From Arthrobacter cryoconiti (GTDB lineage: Bacteria > Actinomycetota > Actinomycetes > Actinomycetales > Micrococcaceae), in NCBI RefSeq assembly GCF_020905375.1, contig NZ_JAJJBU010000003.1, positions 558,001 through 622,000 on the forward strand: DNA of 64,000 nucleotides, given 5' to 3'. The notes beneath the pieces are model-generated. The model saw only the letters and a program-made list of their open reading frames with translations, was not told the DNA's origin and made no database searches. The position numbers were made by a program, and so were the translations under genes. Below, in pieces: positions 34,033-42,592 of the stretch; position 1 is the first letter of the stretch, and each line of letters starts with the position of its first letter.

Positions 34033-34965
34033 ATGTCCCATGGTGGAGGCGGCAAAGCAGTTGTCGCGGCGCTTGTGGCGAATTTATCCATAGCCGTACT
34101 GAAGTTTTTGGCTTACCTGCTGACCATGTCATCATCGCTGTTGGCGGAGTCAATCCACTCACTGGCAGACTCCGGCAACCAACTCTTGTTGCTTGTTGGT
34201 GCGAAGAAAGCGGCACGGCAGGCGAGCCCCGAGCACCCATTCGGCTACGGCCGTGAGCGCTACGTTTATGCGTTCTTGGTCTCGATCATTCTTTTTAGCG
34301 TCGGCGGAGTCTTTGCTCTCTATGAGGGCTATTCAAAATGGCAGCATCCCCATGCATTGGATCCAAAATGGGCGTGGGTGCCACTAGCCGTCTTGATTGG
34401 TGCCATCATTCTTGAGGGCCGTTCCTTTACCGTTGCCATTAAGGAATCCAATCTAACGCGCGGTTCAAAGGGCTGGGTGGCATTTATCAGGACCGCGAAG
34501 GCTCCCGAGCTGCCCGTGATTTTGCTAGAAGATTCTGCGGCCCTTTTAGGACTGGTTTTCGCCTTGTTTGGCGTGAGCATGACGCTCGTGACGGGCAACG
34601 GTCACTGGGATGCTGCAGGAACCATACTGATTGGTCTTCTGCTGGTGGCTGTGGCCGTCATCCTTGCCGTAGAGACCAAGTCACTACTTCTGGGTGAATC
34701 AGCTACGGAGGAGGATGTGCGGGCGATTGAAACCGCTCTGGTGGGCCCTGGAGTGAGCCGGATCATCCATTTGAAGACGCTGCACCTAGGCCCGGATGAG
34801 CTGCTGGTTGCGGCCAAGATTGCCGTGGAACAAAGCGAGACAGGCGCGCAGATAGCACAGGCCATTGACGCCGCGGAAAAGCGTGTCCGTGCCGCGGTAC
34901 CCATCGCCAAGGTTATCTACTTAGAACCGGATATCTACTCCACGAAAGAGACTGCGAGCAACTAA
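34033..34965 (+). CDS. Cation diffusion facilitator (CDF) transporter
   Basis: 310 residues. About six membrane helices; ESIHSLADSGNQ (39-50, H42 and D46) and LEDSAALLGL near 168 are the metal-site helices of CDF proteins, and HPFGYGRERYVYAF follows TM2. A C-terminal cytoplasmic ferredoxin-like domain ends it. Likely exports Zn(II) or a similar divalent metal. AGGAG sits 7 bases before the ATG. Its stop overlaps the stop of the opposing MFS gene by three bases. Confidence 0.92.
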   Translation: MSHGGGGKAVVAALVANLSIAVLKFLAYLLTMSSSLLAESIHSLADSGNQLLLLVGAKKAARQASPEHPFGYGRERYVYAFLVSIILFSVGGVFALYEGYSKWQHPHALDPKWAWVPLAVLIGAIILEGRSFTVAIKESNLTRGSKGWVAFIRTAKAPELPVILLEDSAALLGLVFALFGVSMTLVTGNGHWDAAGTILIGLLLVAVAVILAVETKSLLLGESATEEDVRAIETALVGPGVSRIIHLKTLHLGPDELLVAAKIAVEQSETGAQIAQAIDAAEKRVRAAVPIAKVIYLEPDIYSTKETASN

Positions 34966-36197
34966 GCGTTTTCCGGGACCTTGACGACGTCCTGGACCTG
35001 CCGGGCACGTTTGTCCAAAGCACCGCTGCCCAGGGCAATCCCCAGGCCAAGCACCGCAAGTGCGGCACCTACCAGAGCTGGGGCAGTGAATCCCCAGCCC
35101 CAGCTGATGACTAAACCACCGGCAAAGGCGCCCAAAGCATTTGCCATGTTCAGTGCGGAGTGATTTAGGGAAGATGCCAAAGTGGGGGCACCCGGGGAGA
35201 CATCAAGAAGTCGGGTCTGTAACGAAGGAACCAGCATGGACCCTGATGCGCCGATGATGAAGATCATGAGCAATGCCAGCCACTGGATGTGGACCGTATA
35301 GGCATAAATGACGAGCATGGCGGCGATGAAAGCCATCACAACGTAGATGCTGCCCAGCACCGACCAATCCGCCAGCTTGCCACCCACAAAGCTGCCAGCC
35401 ACCATTCCCAGCCCGTAGAGACCAACAATAACGGGCAGGAAGCCCGGACTGAACCCTGCGACGTCGGTCATCGTGTTGGCAACGTAGGTGTAGACGGCGA
35501 AGAATCCACCAAAGCCCACCACGCCAATGAGCAGGGTTAGCCAAACCTGGCCGCGGCGCAGGGCGCTGAGCTCGCGTCGCAGACTGGCGTCTGGATGGGC
35601 CTTCCGTGCCGGAATGAACTTCATGATGGCCACCAGAGTCACCAGTCCAATGAAGGCGACCAGAATGAACATCGTGCGCCAACCGAACTGCTGACCGATC
35701 AGGGTGGCCACAGGGACTCCCAGAACATTGGCTACTGCCAGTCCCATCATGACCATGGCGATGGCCCGCCCTCGCTTGGTAGGAGCCACGAGGGATGCTG
35801 CCAGTACGGCTGCAACACCGAAATAGGCCCCATGGGGAAGACCAGCAATGAAACGAGTCACCATCAAGGACGTGAAGTCTTGGGCAAAAAAGGATGACAA
35901 ATTGCCTAGCGTGAACAAACCCATCAGGAAGAGGGCCAGTGTTTTGCGCGGCCATTTAGCGCTGACGGCTACTAACAACGGTGCGCCGATCACCACACCC
36001 AACGCGTAGGCGGAGATCACGTGGCCGGCGTCCGGGATGGAAACACCAACACCTTCGGCGACGTTGGGTAGCAGGCCCATCATGGCAAATTCAGTGGTCC
36101 CGATGCCGAACCCTCCCACCGCCAAGGCAAAGATAGCCCGGGCAATCCCCGCTTGTGAGAGCACTTTGCCTGGAGAGTGAGTGGTGGAATTTATCAT
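34962..36197 (-). CDS. MFS transporter, AraJ/Cmx-like DHA1 type
   Basis: 411 residues from the ATG at 36197; an in-frame start at 36311 adds a non-conserved tail. Twelve hydrophobic segments are visible. GIGTTEFAMMGLLPNVAEG in helix 1 and FIAGLPHGAYFGVAAV are typical of the AraJ/Cmx/PbuE group of drug or sugar efflux proteins. The substrate is unknown. It is divergent from mutT. No terminator separates it from the convergent CDF gene. Confidence 0.9.
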   Translation of the reverse strand: MINSTTHSPGKVLSQAGIARAIFALAVGGFGIGTTEFAMMGLLPNVAEGVGVSIPDAGHVISAYALGVVIGAPLLVAVSAKWPRKTLALFLMGLFTLGNLSSFFAQDFTSLMVTRFIAGLPHGAYFGVAAVLAASLVAPTKRGRAIAMVMMGLAVANVLGVPVATLIGQQFGWRTMFILVAFIGLVTLVAIMKFIPARKAHPDASLRRELSALRRGQVWLTLLIGVVGFGGFFAVYTYVANTMTDVAGFSPGFLPVIVGLYGLGMVAGSFVGGKLADWSVLGSIYVVMAFIAAMLVIYAYTVHIQWLALLMIFIIGASGSMLVPSLQTRLLDVSPGAPTLASSLNHSALNMANALGAFAGGLVISWGWGFTAPALVGAALAVLGLGIALGSGALDKRARQVQDVVKVPENA

Positions 36198-36364
36198 GTA
36201 AGTGCTTTCAAAGGGAGGGAGGGGAATGCCAGAAGTATAGACGGATGTGAGCCAGGGAAGCGGCATAGTGAAGTGATGAGGGACAGCTGCGGATCGCAGG
36301 CGACTGGGCAAGTGTCCGCAATCAGTCTAGAGGGGACCGCGTGGGTTGTGCTTATGCTAGCTCC

Positions 36365-36805
36365 GTGACTTTTATCAAACAGATTGTGGGCGGTGCCCTG
36401 GTTGACTCGCTGATGGCTCCGAGGAAACTTTTGGTCGGCAGACGCACTGCGCCCCCGGAATTTGCGGGTATGTGGGAATTTCCTGGCGGCAAGGTCGAGT
36501 CTGGGGAGAGCGCGCAGCAGGGGCTCCACCGGGAACTGGCCGAGGAGCTAGGGGTGGAGGTGATCTTAGGCGAAGAACTGGCAGGGCCCACCGCGGAGGG
36601 TTGGCCCTTGAACAACAAGGCGTCCATGCGGGTGTGGCTTGGCGAAATCGTGGCTGGAACGCCAAAGCCGCTTGAAGACCACGACGAGTTACGGTGGGTT
36701 TGTCTGGACAGTAATGAACTTCTGGAACTGCCGTGGATTCCGGCTGATTTGCCCATTGTTCGGGCTCTGATGGCGCGCACTGGCCCTGCAACCTCAAGAG
36801 GTTAG
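36365..36805 (+). CDS. MutT-type Nudix hydrolase
   Basis: 146 residues. The Nudix box GGKVESGESAQQGLHRELAE plus ELGV (about 41-64) is complete (G-x5-E-x7-RE-x2-EE-x-G). Close in length and context to MutT, which removes 8-oxo-dGTP. The GTG at 36365 was chosen because TATGCT (36353-36358) lies 6 bases upstream, suggesting a leaderless message; a GTG at 36341 is also in frame. Confidence 0.9.
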   Translation: MTFIKQIVGGALVDSLMAPRKLLVGRRTAPPEFAGMWEFPGGKVESGESAQQGLHRELAEELGVEVILGEELAGPTAEGWPLNNKASMRVWLGEIVAGTPKPLEDHDELRWVCLDSNELLELPWIPADLPIVRALMARTGPATSRG

Positions 36806-36931
36806 CAACTCTTTCCCGTTTCGATGCTAGCGGGCGCCAATTGCGCAGAGAACACGCCAACTGGAGGCGCTGCGATTATGCGGGCTCTGTGCCAGACTGG
36901 GGGTTAGCAATGATCCAAAGGAGGTTGTGCA

Positions 36932-37132
36932 ATGACATCGAACGATCAACATGACGACGAAGTACCAGCAGCGGATACTGCCGCTGCGGACATGAAGGAA
37001 AAATTCCGTCAGGCGCTTGAAAATAAAAAGAATCAGCACCACGGCAGCGTGGAAGCTGCCAATGGGGCCAAGATCAGTTCTCAGCACGGTGCTGCCTCCC
37101 ACAAGCGGGAGTTTCGCCGCAAGAGCGGATAA
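36932..37132 (+). CDS. DUF5302 small protein
   Basis: 66 residues, charged and helical at KEKFRQALENKKNQHH, with a basic C-terminus KREFRRKSG. Matches the small actinobacterial DUF5302 family. A strong ribosome site, AAAGGAGG, lies 9 bases before the ATG. Function unknown; composition would suit nucleic-acid or ribosome association, which is speculation. Confidence 0.8.
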   Translation: MTSNDQHDDEVPAADTAAADMKEKFRQALENKKNQHHGSVEAANGAKISSQHGAASHKREFRRKSG

Positions 37133-37152
37133 GACTCTAGAACCATTAGCTC

Positions 37153-38349
37153 CTAGAACAGGACCGCCTGCGGGGTCGAATGCGCAGAACGGCTAGTACT
37201 TGCGAAGGCAGGGGCACGCACAGCGTCCCTTGCCTTCGCTGTTCCTGCTGACTGTCGAGCTGTGGGTATGCTGCCAACGGGATAGTTGGCCTCTTCTCGA
37301 CGGGGATCGTGGATAAATCCGGTTGTACCAGCAAAACCATGACGGCGCTTTGCATCGCCGATGCGCACGGCCAGCCACTGCCGATAATCCTTGGAAGCGT
37401 AAGAGCCGTGGCTGTACAGGCGCTGGTAGCGACCCACCAGTGCAGGGTGTTCGCGGGCAAGCCACGCCATGAACCATTGTGAAGTCCCGGGACGCAGGTA
37501 TAGGGCCCCGGCGCTGACATCAGTCGCCCCCGCCTCGGCCAATGCGGCGAATAAGGTATCCAGGCTCTCCTCTGAATCACTGAGCCACGGCAGTATGGGC
37601 ATTGACATCACCCCACACGGAAGACCAGCGTCTCGTAGTTTTTTGATGAGGGAGAGGCGCGCCTTGGGTGTTGGTGTGCCGGGTTCAATGGCGGCGGCCA
37701 ACTTTTCATCAAGTAAAGCCAAGGAGATGCCCATGCCGATGCTGACATGCTGTGCAGCTTCGGCAAGCAACGGGATATCTCGGGCCAGCAGGGTTCCCTT
37801 GGTGAGAATAGAAAATGGTGTGCCTGAATCGGCCAGTGCTCTGATGATCCCTGGCATCAGTTTGTATCGACCTTCCGCCCGCTGGTAGGGGTCAGTGTTC
37901 GTGCCCAAGGCCACGTGAGAGTGCTTCCAGGCGGACCTGTGCAGCTCTTTCTGCAGAACTTGAGCCACGTTAACCTTGACCACCACTTGGGAATCAAAAT
38001 CGATCCCTGGATCAAAGTCCAGATACGTGTGGCTTTTTCTGGCGAAGCAATACACGCAAGCGTGGGAGCACCCGCGATAAGGATTGATAGTCCACTCGAA
38101 CGGCATAGTGGAGGTGGCTGGGACCTTGTTCAGGGCGCTTTTAGCGAGAACCTCATGAAAAGTGATTCCGGCGAATTCCGGCGTCTGAACACTTTTGACG
38201 AGTCCAGCCAGCAGCGGAATGGAGGGAGCGGTACTAGAGCCTTGGGTAATTCCAGAGGTCTTCGCCTCTTCCGCTGTTCTTGTGCCGGCAAATCCTGTGC
38301 TGGCAAAGAGGGGCTGGGTCAGTTCCTGCTTACTCCATCTCATCTCCAT
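37153..38349 (-). CDS. Rv2578c-family radical SAM protein (SplB-like)
   Basis: 398 residues. NPYRGCSHACVYCFARKSH holds the radical SAM cysteines C94, C98 and C101. The later SHVALGTNTDPYQRAEGRY and GMSMPILPWLSD are hallmarks of the Rv2578c family, related to SplB (spore photoproduct lyase). The substrate is unknown. An SOS box lies four bases upstream of the ATG at 38349, which points to DNA-damage control. An ATG at 38343 (MRWSKQ) is equally plausible as the start. C-terminal 60 residues are variable. Confidence 0.9.
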   Translation of the reverse strand: MEMRWSKQELTQPLFASTGFAGTRTAEEAKTSGITQGSSTAPSIPLLAGLVKSVQTPEFAGITFHEVLAKSALNKVPATSTMPFEWTINPYRGCSHACVYCFARKSHTYLDFDPGIDFDSQVVVKVNVAQVLQKELHRSAWKHSHVALGTNTDPYQRAEGRYKLMPGIIRALADSGTPFSILTKGTLLARDIPLLAEAAQHVSIGMGISLALLDEKLAAAIEPGTPTPKARLSLIKKLRDAGLPCGVMSMPILPWLSDSEESLDTLFAALAEAGATDVSAGALYLRPGTSQWFMAWLAREHPALVGRYQRLYSHGSYASKDYRQWLAVRIGDAKRRHGFAGTTGFIHDPRREEANYPVGSIPTARQSAGTAKARDAVRAPAFASTSRSAHSTPQAVLF

Positions 38350-38352
38350 ATT

Positions 38353-38366
38353 CGAACATGTATTCG
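38353..38366. promoter_or_regulatory. LexA-binding SOS box in front of the radical SAM gene
   Basis: CGAACATGTATTCG matches CGAAC-N4-GTTCG with one change. It differs from the reverse complement of the recA box only in the four central bases. On the minus strand a TTGACG lies just upstream, so the box would sit over the promoter. Confidence 0.8.
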
Positions 38367-38534
38367 ATTATTCGTCAATACTCTCGACGTGCGGTTCAAG
38401 GCTTGTATTACTCATGGGTAGATTTATGGGGTAGATCACATTTTTGCCGCTAGGCTGGGTTTGTAAGGGGCCAGGGCGCTCCTTTGCTGACCTTCTGGAT
38501 CCGCACCACTTTTTCCTCACCAAAGGAGCCGAAC

Positions 38535-40031
38535 ATGACAAATCTGGCCACCATCTTGAGCACATCCGCGCAGCGGAACCCCGCGGGGATTGCCATCAAA
38601 ATGGATGACATTGAAATCTCCTTTGGCGCACTCGAGGTCCTCAGTGCCAAAGTGGCTGGCATGCTGGCCGCCCGCGGAGTGAAGCCGGGGGACCGGGTAG
38701 CGCTCATCTCGCCCAACTTGCCGCAAATGCCGCCCATTTACTATGGCATCCTGCGTTACGGGGCCATTGTGGTCCCGCTGAACCCCCTGTTGAAGGCCAG
38801 AGAAGTTGCCTACCACCTCCGGGACTCAGGCGCCACACTCGCCTTTGCTTGGGAAGGCGTCATGGGTGAGGTAGGGCCGGCGGCGGCAGAGACAGAAACT
38901 GACACCATACCGATCGATGCCGCGTTCATGGGCCTGCTGGCCGACGTCGAACCTCTTCTAGATATAGCCGCAGCAACGAAAGATGACACGGCGGTTATCC
39001 TCTATACTTCGGGCACAACTGGCAAGCCCAAGGGTGCAGAACTGACGCATGAAAACCTGCGCAGTAATGCCGAGGTCTCGGTCAGTCTGTTTGGTAGCCG
39101 GGACGGTGACGTCATTTTTGGAGGCTTACCGTTCTTTCATATCTTCGGACAAACCTGCGCTCTAAATTCTGCCGTGATGGCAGGGGCCACTGTGACGATC
39201 CTGCCCAAATTCGATCCCGCGAAGGCGCTGGAGATCATACAGCGGGACAAGGTTACGATCTTCGAAGGAGTGCCGACCATGTACATTGCACTCCTGCGGA
39301 CCCCGGGGAGAGAGAACTATGATCTTTCGAGCCTACGATTGGCGGCATCCGGAGGGTCCGCCTTGCCCCTGGAAATTTTGCACGAATTTGAAACGACGTT
39401 CGGCGCCACCATGCTCGAAGGCTACGGGCTCTCTGAGACGTCCCCCGTGGTCACGTTCAACCAGATGGACGGCATTCGCAAACCCGGCTCCATTGGCCAG
39501 GCCGTAACCGGCGCGCAGCTTCGGATCCTTGACGAGGCAGGCAACGACGTCGAGCCCGGAGAGGTAGGAGAGATCGCGGTCGCTGGCCCCTATGTGATGA
39601 AGGGTTACTGGAACAATCCAGAGGCGACGGCGGCCGCTATTCCCGACGGCTGGTTCCGGACGGGGGATTTGGGGCGAAAAGACGAAGACGATGTGTTCTT
39701 CATCGTGGATCGCAAGAAAGACATGATCCTGCGTGGTGGCTACAACGTTTACCCCCGGGAGATTGAGGAAGTGCTCTATGAGCATCCTGCTGTGGCCGAG
39801 GCCGCCGTCATCGGACGCCCGGATGCTGTCCACGGCGAGGAAATCTACGCCGCCGTTGCACTGAAGGCGGGGGCCGAGGGCGCTGACGATCCAGAGGCGC
39901 TCGCAGCCAGTATCCGTGACTTCGTCAAGGACCGGGTGGCCGGTTACAAGTTTCCGCGCAGCGTCATCATTATGGACTCCCTGCCCAAAGGTCCTACCGG
40001 GAAGATCCTCAAGCGCGAGATCGTCATCTAA
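38535..40031 (+). CDS. Long-chain acyl-CoA synthetase-like AMP-dependent ligase
   Basis: 498 residues from the ATG at 38535, with AAAGGAG 6 bases upstream. ANL-superfamily motifs are in order: ILYTSGTTGKPKGAELTH (about 155-172), GYGLSETSP, WFRTGDLG, DRKKDMILRGGYNVYPREIE and PKGPTGKILKRE with the catalytic Lys near the C-terminus. It activates a carboxylic acid, most likely a fatty acid, to its CoA ester. The acid cannot be defined. Stands alone between minus-strand genes. Confidence 0.9.
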   Translation: MTNLATILSTSAQRNPAGIAIKMDDIEISFGALEVLSAKVAGMLAARGVKPGDRVALISPNLPQMPPIYYGILRYGAIVVPLNPLLKAREVAYHLRDSGATLAFAWEGVMGEVGPAAAETETDTIPIDAAFMGLLADVEPLLDIAAATKDDTAVILYTSGTTGKPKGAELTHENLRSNAEVSVSLFGSRDGDVIFGGLPFFHIFGQTCALNSAVMAGATVTILPKFDPAKALEIIQRDKVTIFEGVPTMYIALLRTPGRENYDLSSLRLAASGGSALPLEILHEFETTFGATMLEGYGLSETSPVVTFNQMDGIRKPGSIGQAVTGAQLRILDEAGNDVEPGEVGEIAVAGPYVMKGYWNNPEATAAAIPDGWFRTGDLGRKDEDDVFFIVDRKKDMILRGGYNVYPREIEEVLYEHPAVAEAAVIGRPDAVHGEEIYAAVALKAGAEGADDPEALAASIRDFVKDRVAGYKFPRSVIIMDSLPKGPTGKILKREIVI

Positions 40032-40064
40032 CGCCCGTGGGCCAAGACATTCGGAGGAGTTTGC

Positions 40065-40739
40065 CTATACTAGTTCCCAAGTCACGGACACCGCTGCGCT
40101 GACTTTGCTCTGTCCCGGCTCAATCCCTATGCGAGATTCGGAACTCATCATGGCCCGTGCCATGAGGGGTGCCGTTTCCTGGGCGTGTGGCGAACCCTCG
40201 CTGATGACTAAGACGGCACCGAGTGAGCGCCCGGCCAATGCGGCGTACAGCTCTGCGCTCCGCCGAGCGTCTTCCCAGGCTGCTGTCCGCGCCGCAGTGG
40301 TCGCGGAAGTGGGATCCGAGATGCCAGGCGCCAGAGCGTTCAAGCGCACACAGTTGTTGCCGGTATCGATGACAGCGGCAACAATCGCCTCAGCGGCTTC
40401 GTCGTAGCGCAACCGCACTACAACAGTGGAAGAGACGGTATATCCACTGACAATGGAGCCGACGCCGTCCTCCCAACGGCTGTCCGCGCGGACGTCCAAG
40501 GAGGAGGTAGAGATGGCATCGCCGGCAACTCCTTGATCCAGTAGCTGGTTTTGCACACCATTCATGGCGTCACCAACTGTTGCGTACGCTTCCCCAACGC
40601 TAGGCCTCTGCGCTTCGATGCCGATGTTGATCTGAAAATAGTCGGGGGCAGCGGCGACGGTGCCGCGTCCGATCACGCTCACCGTCTGGCCATTCTGTTC
40701 GGACTTTTCTGAACCGACGCTCATTGCGGGCTCGTTCAT
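40065..40739 (-). CDS. SIMPL-domain (DUF541) protein
   Basis: 224 residues from the ATG at 40739 (AAGGAAGG 7 bases upstream). SVIGRGTVAAAPDYFQINIG at the start and the closing AAVSVTWEL are the SIMPL signature. No signal peptide is present, unlike many family members, so it may be cytosolic. Function unknown; relatives are linked to oxidative stress and immune signalling. The start overlaps the stop of the upstream HExxH gene (ATGA), so the two are coupled. Confidence 0.88.
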   Translation of the reverse strand: MNEPAMSVGSEKSEQNGQTVSVIGRGTVAAAPDYFQINIGIEAQRPSVGEAYATVGDAMNGVQNQLLDQGVAGDAISTSSLDVRADSRWEDGVGSIVSGYTVSSTVVVRLRYDEAAEAIVAAVIDTGNNCVRLNALAPGISDPTSATTAARTAAWEDARRSAELYAALAGRSLGAVLVISEGSPHAQETAPLMARAMMSSESRIGIEPGQSKVSAAVSVTWELV

Positions 40740-41212
40740 GGTTGGTGCCTTCCTTGCCAGGTCATATTGTGAGCTAAAAATGTCCACAGGGGTGCCAGAC
40801 GCACCAGCGTAGGTAAGTTCGGGTAGCCCCCAGCGGCCAATCCAGCGTTGCGCTCAAAAAAGTTGCGACTCCCCGGATCGCCTGTACGCCAGAGTGAAAA
40901 AGTGGCACATGCCCCGTACAAAGGCAGGAATGGCAAACCCAGACACCAGGCGTATTGGGTGGCGTGAGCAGATTCATGTCCGAGGAGCTCTGGCCGTGAA
41001 TCGATGTAGTGACGGTCTGCCCGGTAGAAAATCACATTACCGACGGTGAACGCGTCAGCTAACGGCAGGCGCGGCTGGTACTTGGTACCAAACAGCAGAC
41101 CGTTTGGACCTCGTTCAATACTGGTGCGCGTCAGAGCCGCCAAGAGGAGACCCGCCGCCGTGGACAAGTTCGTGGCGTTGGCTACGCGGCGGATGTGCAG
41201 GGCAGCTCTCAC
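40736..41212 (-). CDS. Small HExxH protein, putative metallopeptidase-like
   Basis: 158 residues, GTG start. LLGHESAHATQYAW contains HESAH (79-83), an HExxH zinc motif, within a mildly hydrophobic protein (FLPLYGACATF just after it). This resembles DUF4157-type or similar minimal zincin fragments; I cannot name the family firmly. No obvious third ligand can be assigned. Coupled to the SIMPL gene by a 4-base overlap. Confidence 0.65.
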   Translation of the reverse strand: MRAALHIRRVANATNLSTAAGLLLAALTRTSIERGPNGLLFGTKYQPRLPLADAFTVGNVIFYRADRHYIDSRPELLGHESAHATQYAWCLGLPFLPLYGACATFSLWRTGDPGSRNFFERNAGLAAGGYPNLPTLVRLAPLWTFLAHNMTWQGRHQP

Positions 41213-41500
41213 CGATCAGACTCTGTTAGCCAAGAGAACGGCTCCCGGACCTGGGCAGGCTTTTTCGAGGCGTCCGGTGGCCAGCACCCACGGTCAGGAA
41301 GCAGCGGAAGGAGACTGAGCGACGTCGCACGCCCGGCCTTCACAAAGATGCACATGAGCTGAGCCTAACAACGCGGAGCGTCAAATGGCAGGGTCGGCGG
41401 CAGAGCGTTAATGCCCTCGCCGGGGCGTCCTCTAGACTGTATGAGGTGGCTCCAGCCACCCCACCGCTTACTCGCACACGAGCTTAGGTAAGAACTGTAG
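41213..41500 (+). promoter_or_regulatory. pheST promoter region with a hairpin at the predicted transcript 5' end
   Basis: TAGACT at 41432-41437 is a likely -10. The perfect 7-bp hairpin GGTGGCTCCAGCCACC (41445-41460) would begin at or just after the transcription start. No ribosome site stronger than AGGTAAG precedes the pheS ATG. The rest of the 288-base gap shows no gene, tRNA or T-box-like sequence. Confidence 0.45.
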
Positions 41501-42589
41501 ATGTCCAAGATGCCCCAAAATTCGGCCGACGTGCCGGAATCGATCATTGAACCCGTGCCGGATCCGCTGGACGAAGCGGCGATTGGTGCCGCCGTGGACA
41601 ACGCGCTCGCGGCCATCGCCTCCGCGGCCACGCTGGAGGCGTTGAAGTCGGCCCGGCTGGCGCACACCGGCGAGAAATCTCCGCTGAGCCTAGCCAACCG
41701 GGAGATCGGCGCCCTTGCGAAGGAATTTAAGGCCGCCGCCGGCAAACTCATGGGGGGCTCACGAGGACGAGTTGCCAAGGCGCTCGCAGCCCGTTCCGAC
41801 GTGCTCGAGGCCGAAGACGCAGCTCGCATACTTCTCGAAGAGACTGTCGATGTCACGGCGGCGCCGCGCCGACGTCGGGCAGGGGCACGTCACCCGCTGT
41901 CCACTCTCCAGGACAGGGTCTGTGACATATTCGTCGGCATGGGCTGGGAAATTGCCGAAGGTCCCGAGCTGGAATCGGAGTGGTTCAACTTCGATGCGCT
42001 GAACTTTGCCCCGGACCACCCAGCACGTGAAATGCAGGACACGTTTTTCGTGGAGCCTCCCGAGGCTCACCTGCTGCTGCGCACCCACACCTCACCGGTG
42101 CAGGTAAGGGCCTTGCTAGAACGTGAGCTCCCGGTCTATGTGCTGTGCCCTGGCAAGGTCTTCCGTACAGACGAGCTTGACGCCACACATACCCCGGTTT
42201 TCCACCAGTTCGAGGGCCTCGCCATCGACAAGAACTTGTCCATGGCTGACCTGCTGGGAACGCTGGAGCACTTCACCCGCCAGATGTTCGGGGAGGAAGC
42301 CCGCGTGCGGATACGCCCAAACTTCTTCCCCTTCACGGAGCCCTCGGCTGAGTTGGACATCTGGCATCCCGGTGCCAAGGGAGGTCCGCGCTGGATCGAA
42401 TGGGGCGGTTGCGGGATGGTCAACCCGAACGTTCTGCGGGCGGCTGGCATTGACCCGGATGAATATTCAGGATTTGCTTTCGGCATGGGGATCGAGCGGG
42501 CCTTGATGTTCCGTAATGAAGTGGCCGACATGCACGACATGATCGAGGGCGATGTACGTTTCAGCGAACACTTTGGAATGGAGATTTAG
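41501..42589 (+). CDS. pheS: Phenylalanine--tRNA ligase alpha subunit
   Basis: 362 residues. N-terminal coiled coil (about 20-110), then the class II catalytic core with FDALNFAPDHPAREMQDTFF and RTHTSPVQVR (motif 2 region) and GFAFGMGIERALMFR (motif 3). Forms the alpha2-beta2 enzyme with PheT, which starts 3 bases after its stop. Confidence 0.98.
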   Translation: MSKMPQNSADVPESIIEPVPDPLDEAAIGAAVDNALAAIASAATLEALKSARLAHTGEKSPLSLANREIGALAKEFKAAAGKLMGGSRGRVAKALAARSDVLEAEDAARILLEETVDVTAAPRRRRAGARHPLSTLQDRVCDIFVGMGWEIAEGPELESEWFNFDALNFAPDHPAREMQDTFFVEPPEAHLLLRTHTSPVQVRALLERELPVYVLCPGKVFRTDELDATHTPVFHQFEGLAIDKNLSMADLLGTLEHFTRQMFGEEARVRIRPNFFPFTEPSAELDIWHPGAKGGPRWIEWGGCGMVNPNVLRAAGIDPDEYSGFAFGMGIERALMFRNEVADMHDMIEGDVRFSEHFGMEI

Positions 42590-42592
42590 TCC

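Noticed and set aside
41213-41500. T-box or Phe leader peptide upstream of pheS
   Set aside because: No T-box core, no run of Phe codons, and only one simple hairpin.
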